Notes under the pieces: generated by a model
Database searches by the model: none
What the model was told of the DNA's origin: nothing
What the model saw: the letters and a program-made list of their open reading frames with translations, nothing else
Translations under genes and position numbers: made by a program
From: Helicobacter sp. NHP19-003
Lineage (GTDB): Bacteria; Campylobacterota; Campylobacteria; Campylobacterales; Helicobacteraceae
Direction of reading: 5' to 3'
NCBI RefSeq assembly: GCF_019703305.1
Contig: NZ_AP024814.1
Coordinates: 1 to 64,000, forward strand
Length of the DNA stretch: 64,000 nucleotides
Shown here: one piece after another, positions 59,133 through 64,000 of the stretch
How positions within the stretch are numbered: the first letter of the stretch is position 1
How the letters are laid out: the number at the start of each line of letters is the position of its first letter

Positions 59133-60011
59133 ATGCACGCCTTAAGTGCTCTAATCACCCCTTTTAAGCCGGATTTAAAGGTCGATGAGGCGACTTTTGC
59201 TTCCCTCATAGAAAGGCAAATCAGGTTAGGCATGGATGCTTGTGTGCCCACAGGCACCACGGGCGAGTCAGCAACCTTGAGCCACGAGGAGCACATGCGT
59301 TGCATTGAAATCGCCACACAAATCTGTAAGCCCAAAGGCGTGAAAGTCTTGGCCGGAGTGGGTAGCAACGCCACGAGCGAGTCGATCATGTTGGCTAAGT
59401 TCGCCCAAAAAGCAGGGGCCGATGGGATTTTATGCGTGAGCCCTTATTACAACCGCCCCACACAACAGGGCTTGTTCGCACATTACAAGGCGATCGCGCA
59501 CTCTGTAGACATCCCCTTGATCTTATACGATGTTCCCGCCCGCACAGGCACCCAAATCGCCATAGAAACCGCCGTGAAACTCTTTAACGAAGTGCCTAAT
59601 GTTGTCGGCATTAAAGAAGCGTCAGGGCAAGCCCAAAGGTTAGTGGATTTTGCCCACTTTGCCCCCAAGATGCAGATTTACAGCGGAGAGGATAAGTTAA
59701 ACCACATCATCATGGCAAGTGGCGGTGTGGGGGTGATCTCGGTTACGGGCAATCTCTTGCCTGATAAAATCTCTGCTCTTGTGAAGGCAAATTTACAAGG
59801 CGATCTAGCCGGCGGGCAGAAAATCCATGACGAGCTGTACGCCATCAATGGCGCGCTTTTTTGCGAGAGCAACCCCATTCCCATTAAAGCTTGCATGCAC
59901 ATGGCGGGCTTGCTAGAACACTTAGTTTATCGCTTGCCTTTAGTGCCGCCAAGCCAAGAGAACATGCACTTTTTAGAAACGATCTTAGAAAATTATGAGG
60001 TATTGAAATGA
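59133..60011 (+). CDS. dapA: 4-hydroxy-tetrahydrodipicolinate synthase
   Basis: DapA condenses pyruvate and aspartate semialdehyde on the lysine/diaminopimelate path. 292 residues: [35 protein letters not shown], catalytic Tyr in ILYDVPART and Schiff-base Lys in VGIKEASGQ. Overlaps the next gene by four bases. Confidence 0.97.
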   Translation: MHALSALITPFKPDLKVDEATFASLIERQIRLGMDACVPTGTTGESATLSHEEHMRCIEIATQICKPKGVKVLAGVGSNATSESIMLAKFAQKAGADGILCVSPYYNRPTQQGLFAHYKAIAHSVDIPLILYDVPARTGTQIAIETAVKLFNEVPNVVGIKEASGQAQRLVDFAHFAPKMQIYSGEDKLNHIIMASGGVGVISVTGNLLPDKISALVKANLQGDLAGGQKIHDELYAINGALFCESNPIPIKACMHMAGLLEHLVYRLPLVPPSQENMHFLETILENYEVLK

Positions 60012-60784
60012 GTATGCAGGGCAAGACTTTAGTCATCAGCGGAGCGACCAGGGGCATAGGCAAAGCGATTTTATACCGATTCGCCCAAAACGGGGTCAAT
60101 GTGGCGTTCACCTACAACAAAAACGAAGAAGAAGCCGCCAAAATCGCCGCAGACCTTGAGGCAAACTGCCGCGTGAAAGCCAAATACTACCGCCTAGACA
60201 TTTTAGAACCCGAACAATACATTGAGTTGTTCAAACAAATCGACACAGACTTTGAGAGGGTGGATTGTTTCGTATCTAATGCGATCATTTATGGGCGTTC
60301 TGTGGTGGGTGGCTTTGCCCCCTTCATGCGTTTAAAACCCAAAGGGCTTAACAATATCTACACCGCCACCGTGTTGGCCTTTGTCGTGGGGGCCCAAGAG
60401 GCAGCCAAACGGATGAAGTTAGTTGGCGGGGGTTCGATCGTGTCTTTGAGCTCTACGGGCAATTTGGTCTATATGCCCAATTACGCCGGGCATGGCAACT
60501 CCAAAAACGCCGTAGAAACGATGGTGAAATACGCCGCCGTGGATTTGGGCGAATTTGGCATTAGAGTCAATGCCGTGAGTGGCGGGCCCATCGACACAGA
60601 CGCGCTCAAAGCCTTCCCCGACTACGCCGAGATCAAAGCCAAGGTGGAAGAGCAATCCCCCCTAAAACGCATGGGCGATCCCACAGACCTAGCCGGGGCG
60701 GTGTATTTCTTATGCGACCCCGAACAGAGCGCGTGGCTGACCGGGCAAACCATCGTTGTAGATGGGGGCACCACTTTTAAATGA
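60008..60784 (+). CDS. SDR oxidoreductase, FabL-like enoyl-ACP reductase
   Basis: 258 residues: NADP motif [31 protein letters not shown] and a YAGHGNSK motif (Tyr-x6-Lys). The Tyr-x6-Lys spacing and the SGGxIDTDALKxFP block are those of Bacillus FabL, not of FabG or hydroxysteroid dehydrogenases (Tyr-x3-Lys). In H. pylori the neighbour HP1014 has been labelled a hydroxysteroid dehydrogenase. Enoyl-ACP reduction is therefore inferred. Confidence 0.8.
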   Translation: MSMQGKTLVISGATRGIGKAILYRFAQNGVNVAFTYNKNEEEAAKIAADLEANCRVKAKYYRLDILEPEQYIELFKQIDTDFERVDCFVSNAIIYGRSVVGGFAPFMRLKPKGLNNIYTATVLAFVVGAQEAAKRMKLVGGGSIVSLSSTGNLVYMPNYAGHGNSKNAVETMVKYAAVDLGEFGIRVNAVSGGPIDTDALKAFPDYAEIKAKVEEQSPLKRMGDPTDLAGAVYFLCDPEQSAWLTGQTIVVDGGTTFK

Positions 60785-60790
60785 AATCTA

Positions 60791-61402
60791 ATGACCATTT
60801 ATCTCCACGAAAATGCTGAATTACAGGTGGCAAGAAAAGCCATTTTGTCCGCCCACGCTCTCTTAGTCTTGCTCTTGGGACTGACCGCCTTTGGGGCGGT
60901 TGTTCTCTTGCAAAAGAGCGCGATCCCCGATTTTAAAGCTCTAAACCCCAGTGCGGTGGGGCTTTATTTTCTCTTGTGGCTTGCCATGTTTGTTTGCCAA
61001 ATTTTTGGCTACTACAAACTCGCCAAAGTGGGACGCAATCTTTTGATTTTCCGTTGTGTTGCCTTCCCCTACATTGCCGATGCCCTGCTCTCTTTGTTTC
61101 TCTTATTGGCCATGCCAAAGGCCAGCGTAGTCCAGCTTTTCAACTTTAAAATCGTAACATTTTTCCTTTACGCCTACTACTCTTATAAACTTTTTTATGA
61201 ATTGAGCCGTGTTACTGAAGAGAAATTTTTTAGACAAGGGATTTTACTCTTGGGCTTTTGCCTAACCCTTTTGCTGTTTATTGTGGGAATCAGCCGGGGG
61301 GCTTTATTGCTCTTTAGTTTTTTGTTTTTGGTGGGGATGCTCGTGGGGTGGGGCATGATCTTTACGGGATTTTTTAGGCTCAAACAAATCAACACCCCAT
61401 GA
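60791..61402 (+). CDS. Multi-pass inner-membrane protein, unrecognised
   Basis: 203 residues with about six hydrophobic segments (LLVLLLGLTAFGAVVLL, GLYFLLWLAMFVCQIFGYY, and others) and no catalytic motif. Seven bases after the SDR gene and overlapping pgsA by four bases; corresponds in order to HP1015. No function assigned. Confidence 0.75.
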   Translation: MTIYLHENAELQVARKAILSAHALLVLLLGLTAFGAVVLLQKSAIPDFKALNPSAVGLYFLLWLAMFVCQIFGYYKLAKVGRNLLIFRCVAFPYIADALLSLFLLLAMPKASVVQLFNFKIVTFFLYAYYSYKLFYELSRVTEEKFFRQGILLLGFCLTLLLFIVGISRGALLLFSFLFLVGMLVGWGMIFTGFFRLKQINTP

Positions 61403-61968
61403 AATGGGCTAAACAAATCCCCAACACCTTAACGATTTTGCGCATTTTGCTCTCAGTGTGCTTGCTTTTTTTGATTTTGCACGCCAGCCAGTGGTTTAAA
61501 ATCTCACCCACAGGGCTAAATTATGCCAGCGCGTGTTTGTTCGCTTTCGCCGGTTGCACGGACTTTTTGGACGGCTACATTGCCCGTAACTACCAATTTA
61601 AAACTCTCTTTGGCGAAATCTTTGATCCCCTTGCCGATAAAATTTTAATCCTCGCGGCTTTTTTAGGGCTTTTGGCACTCGGGCGGGTCAATGCGTGGGT
61701 GGTGTTTGTGATTTTAGGCAGAGAGTTTTTCATCGCGGGGCTTAGGGTGTCGGTGTCAAGCCATGGGCAGAGCATTCCCGTGAGCCAGTGGGGCAAGTAC
61801 AAGACCTTTTTACAAATATGCGCCATCATCGTGTTGTTCTTAAACATCCACTTGGGCAGGGTGGTTGTGGGGGATTACTTAATGGCGGTGGCGGTGTTTG
61901 CGACCCTTTACTCGGGACTAGATTACACCCAAAAGTATTATAAAATGGTACAAAATGGGGATATTTGA
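61399..61968 (+). CDS. pgsA: CDP-diacylglycerol-glycerol-3-phosphate 3-phosphatidyltransferase
   Basis: PgsA commits CDP-diacylglycerol to phosphatidylglycerol. 189 residues, with the CDP-alcohol motif TDFLDGYIAR...GEIFDPLADK (D-x2-DG-x2-AR-x8-G-x3-D-x3-D) and four or more helices. Overlaps rseP by 14 bases. Confidence 0.94.
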   Translation: MKWAKQIPNTLTILRILLSVCLLFLILHASQWFKISPTGLNYASACLFAFAGCTDFLDGYIARNYQFKTLFGEIFDPLADKILILAAFLGLLALGRVNAWVVFVILGREFFIAGLRVSVSSHGQSIPVSQWGKYKTFLQICAIIVLFLNIHLGRVVVGDYLMAVAVFATLYSGLDYTQKYYKMVQNGDI

Positions 61969-62980
61969 AGCCCTTGTGGCTTTGGGCTTTGTGGTGCTGT
62001 TTCACGAACTCGGGCATTTTAGTGTGGCAAAGGCTTGCAAGATTAGGGTAGAAGTCTTTAGCCTTGGCTTTGGAACAAAACTCTTTAAAAAAACCTATGG
62101 CGGCACTGAATACGCTTTTTCTTTAATCCCGCTTGGAGGGTATGTGAGCCTACAACAAGAAGGCGATAGGGGGTATCTCTCTAAGCCCATTTGGCAAAAG
62201 AGTTTGGTCTTGCTAGGTGGTCCGCTCTTTAATTTTTTGCTTGCGCTCATTTTATGCGTCTTTTTAGCCCTCTTGCCTCAAGAACGGCTAGAGCCCATCG
62301 TGGGGCAAGTTCTACCCAACATGCCCGCCACAAATGCGCTTCAGGTGGGCGATCGCATTCTAGCCCTTAACCACACACCCATAAACAGCTTTGAAGACTT
62401 GCAAAAAGCGGTGAAAAACTCTAAGGGCTTGTCTGTGGTGCTGAGGCTACAAAGGGGGGATAAAACCCTAAGCCTCCCCCTGAAGCTTAAAAAAATACCC
62501 ACTAAAGATGTGTTCAACCAACCCACTTCTATCAAAGTGCTCGGCATTAAACCACAGGACAAGACTTTTTATTTTCACTACACCCCCCTGCAAGCCCTAG
62601 AGCACGCCCTTGCACAATGCGCCCATTTAATTGCCCTTACTTATCAGGGACTTTTAAAGCTTGTGGAGGGCATTGTTCCCCTGTCTAATGTCAGCTCGGT
62701 GGTGGGGATTGTGGGCTTTTTAGCCAAACAAAGCGGGCTAGAAATGTGGTTACTTAGCGTGGGTTTTATCTCTATCAATCTAGGGATATTAAACCTACTA
62801 CCCATCCCCCTGCTTGATGGCGGACAGCTTGTATTGCTGTGGGTGGAGAAGCTTAGCCGCTACACCTTTAAAGAATCCCAAATACGCCTACTCAATGCGC
62901 TAGGCTTTGCCTTTTTGGGCGCACTCTTGGGACTCGGGCTGTTTAACGACTTGGCGGCCATGTTTGCAAAGCCTGCTTAA
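61955..62980 (+). CDS. rseP: RseP-like site-2 membrane metalloprotease (M50)
   Basis: 341 residues: zinc motif VLFHELGHF in helix 1, a PDZ domain (VGQVLPNMPATNALQVGDR, INSFEDLQKAVKNSKG) and the second zinc-ligand motif NLLPIPLLDGGQL. S2P proteases cut anti-sigma factors or signal-peptide remnants within the membrane. ATG overlaps pgsA; the end overlaps the convergent maf gene by 38 bases. Confidence 0.92.
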   Translation: MGIFEALVALGFVVLFHELGHFSVAKACKIRVEVFSLGFGTKLFKKTYGGTEYAFSLIPLGGYVSLQQEGDRGYLSKPIWQKSLVLLGGPLFNFLLALILCVFLALLPQERLEPIVGQVLPNMPATNALQVGDRILALNHTPINSFEDLQKAVKNSKGLSVVLRLQRGDKTLSLPLKLKKIPTKDVFNQPTSIKVLGIKPQDKTFYFHYTPLQALEHALAQCAHLIALTYQGLLKLVEGIVPLSNVSSVVGIVGFLAKQSGLEMWLLSVGFISINLGILNLLPIPLLDGGQLVLLWVEKLSRYTFKESQIRLLNALGFAFLGALLGLGLFNDLAAMFAKPA

Positions 62981-64000
62981 TCACCTCCATCACGCAGTCA
63001 ATCCCCCCAGCCAAAGAGAAGAGCCAGTATTTGTGGGCGTAAATCCAATCTAGCTGTTTGGCTTGCAATTCTTCTTTTGTGGGTGTGGGCTTCACCACGA
63101 TTTTGGCAATGTCTAATTCTTGGTGAAAAATATAGGATTGGATCGCATCGTTGAAGCAATAATTAAATTCAGGTTCGTCAAACAAGCTTTTAATGTCGTT
63201 GATTTTTTGACTCAAGTCCTCCAATTTCTCTAAATCCAAACTCTCTAATTCCCCTTTAGCGTTCAACTTTTCCACATGCTCTAAGAAGGGGGCGACTTCT
63301 AAAAACAGCTCTTCAATGCGTTCTTTGCACCGCTTGGAGTAGTCCAGCACATCTAGGCACATTTCGTGCGCCTCTTTTAAGTTCTTTGCGCTGACTTCGG
63401 GGCTTGGGGGGGTGAGTTTTAGGGGGGTTTTAACCACAAGTTTGCAATCAGAGCGCACCCGCTCGATCGCCTCTTTAAAGGGCAATTCCAGCGTGCCCTG
63501 TATGCGCGCCCCCCCTTCTGTGGCATTGATGACCTCCAGCTTGTAGGGGGTGTGGTAAATGTCCTTTTCAAAGAAATCTAAAAAGAGCTTCCATATCCTT
63601 GTGGTTTCCACGACCCCCCGCCCCCCATAAGCGGGTGTGAAGACCTTAGCCCCTGTTTCTTTAGGGGAAATCTCTTCAGCCCCATACAAAGCCCCATCGG
63701 CGTGGCTGTGTCCATTTGCCCCAAAGCTCAAATCCTGCCCGATGAAAATGCAACGCTCAAAACGGGCATGCACCACAAGCTCGTAAGCCATGTTTGCCGC
63801 GCTCATGCCAATGCCTAAATAGCCATACTCGTGCAAGCCAAACAAACTTGTGTAGCCAAAGGGGCGTAGGCTAAATTGCTTTGTGCCTTTGGTGATGGCT
63901 TGGTGTAATTTGGGGTGCACAATGGAAGTGATGGCAAAAATCACCCCTTCCTGCGCCTCCTTGGGGGTGTCGGTGTAAAACTTAGCAGTCGCCTCCACCC
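62943..64000 (-). CDS. Maf/DUF115 motility accessory factor, N-terminus beyond window
   Basis: The C-terminal 350 or so residues of a Maf flagellin glycosyltransferase, which transfers nonulosonic acid (pseudaminic or legionaminic) to flagellin. Signatures: GIGMSAANMAYELVVHAR, CIFIGQDLSFGANGHSHADG and INATEGGARIQGT. The rest is helical. The gene continues past base 64000. Likely the counterpart of H. pylori HP0114. Confidence 0.88.
   Translation of the reverse strand, partial: VEATAKFYTDTPKEAQEGVIFAITSIVHPKLHQAITKGTKQFSLRPFGYTSLFGLHEYGYLGIGMSAANMAYELVVHARFERCIFIGQDLSFGANGHSHADGALYGAEEISPKETGAKVFTPAYGGRGVVETTRIWKLFLDFFEKDIYHTPYKLEVINATEGGARIQGTLELPFKEAIERVRSDCKLVVKTPLKLTPPSPEVSAKNLKEAHEMCLDVLDYSKRCKERIEELFLEVAPFLEHVEKLNAKGELESLDLEKLEDLSQKINDIKSLFDEPEFNYCFNDAIQSYIFHQELDIAKIVVKPTPTKEELQAKQLDWIYAHKYWLFSLAGGIDCVMEVIKQALQTWPPSR

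Overview
The window comes from a gastric, non-pylori Helicobacter. Almost every gene has a clear H. pylori relative, and long blocks keep H. pylori gene order (H. pylori names and HP numbers used here are recalled from memory, not searched). G+C is visibly higher than in H. pylori. A Csd1/Csd2/CcmA cell-shape cluster, an Lpp20 lipoprotein cluster, a Helicobacter-type outer-membrane protein and a Maf flagellin-glycosylation protein point the same way. Species cannot be fixed from the sequence alone. No rRNA, tRNA, prophage, insertion sequence or CRISPR array was seen.

Layout. 1-3568: 3' part of dnaA followed directly by gyrB, with no dnaN between. 3565-6325 (minus): a Sel1-repeat secreted protein, a LolD-like ABC ATPase and lnt. 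6420-11278 (plus): cvpA, lysS, glyA, a DUF1882-type gene and a His-rich SPOR protein. 11351-15490 (plus): a D-alanine module, ridA-dadA-dagA-alr. 15711-16495: a small outer-membrane protein gene behind a seven-copy heptanucleotide array, out of frame in this sequence. 16730-19141 (minus): ppsA. 19236-35731 (plus): addA, nhaA, yajC-secD-secF, a small membrane protein, leuS, lptE, folC, csd2, csd1, ccmA, mfd. 35703-36676 (minus): waaF. 36743-39069: a haem-type chemoreceptor and ung. 39177-42189 (minus): five lipoproteins of the LpoB and LPP20 types. 42211-43313 (minus): rpsF-ssb-rpsR. 43376-52585 (minus): a tightly overlapped run bioC-trpS-peptide-binding protein-permease-purM-SH3 protein-aroE-DNA methyltransferase-small protein-holA. 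52669-62980 (plus): secG, frr, pyrE, an RDD protein, ppk, pyrD, an M16 protease, dapA, a FabL-like reductase, a membrane protein, pgsA, rseP. 62943-64000 (minus): partial maf.

Several groups work together. RidA/DadA/DagA/Alr import, racemise and oxidise alanine and detoxify the imine product. YajC/SecD/SecF and SecG serve the Sec translocon. Csd1/Csd2/CcmA shape the helical cell wall. LolD-like ATPase, Lnt, LptE and the five lipoproteins belong to envelope biogenesis. Most genes are packed with 1-30 base overlaps, so transcription is largely polycistronic.

Most notable: (i) the phase-variable outer-membrane protein, predicted OFF here and restored by one extra repeat; (ii) four genes (dnaA, the SPOR protein, waaF, holA) interrupted by single-base shifts at C/G tracts, in essential genes most simply sequencing error; (iii) a chemoreceptor with a periplasmic CxxCH haem motif behind a NikR-like palindrome; (iv) a leader with a small ORF containing C8 and a ribosome-site-sequestering inverted repeat before the Sel1 gene; (v) an apparently orphan adenine methyltransferase fused into a housekeeping operon.
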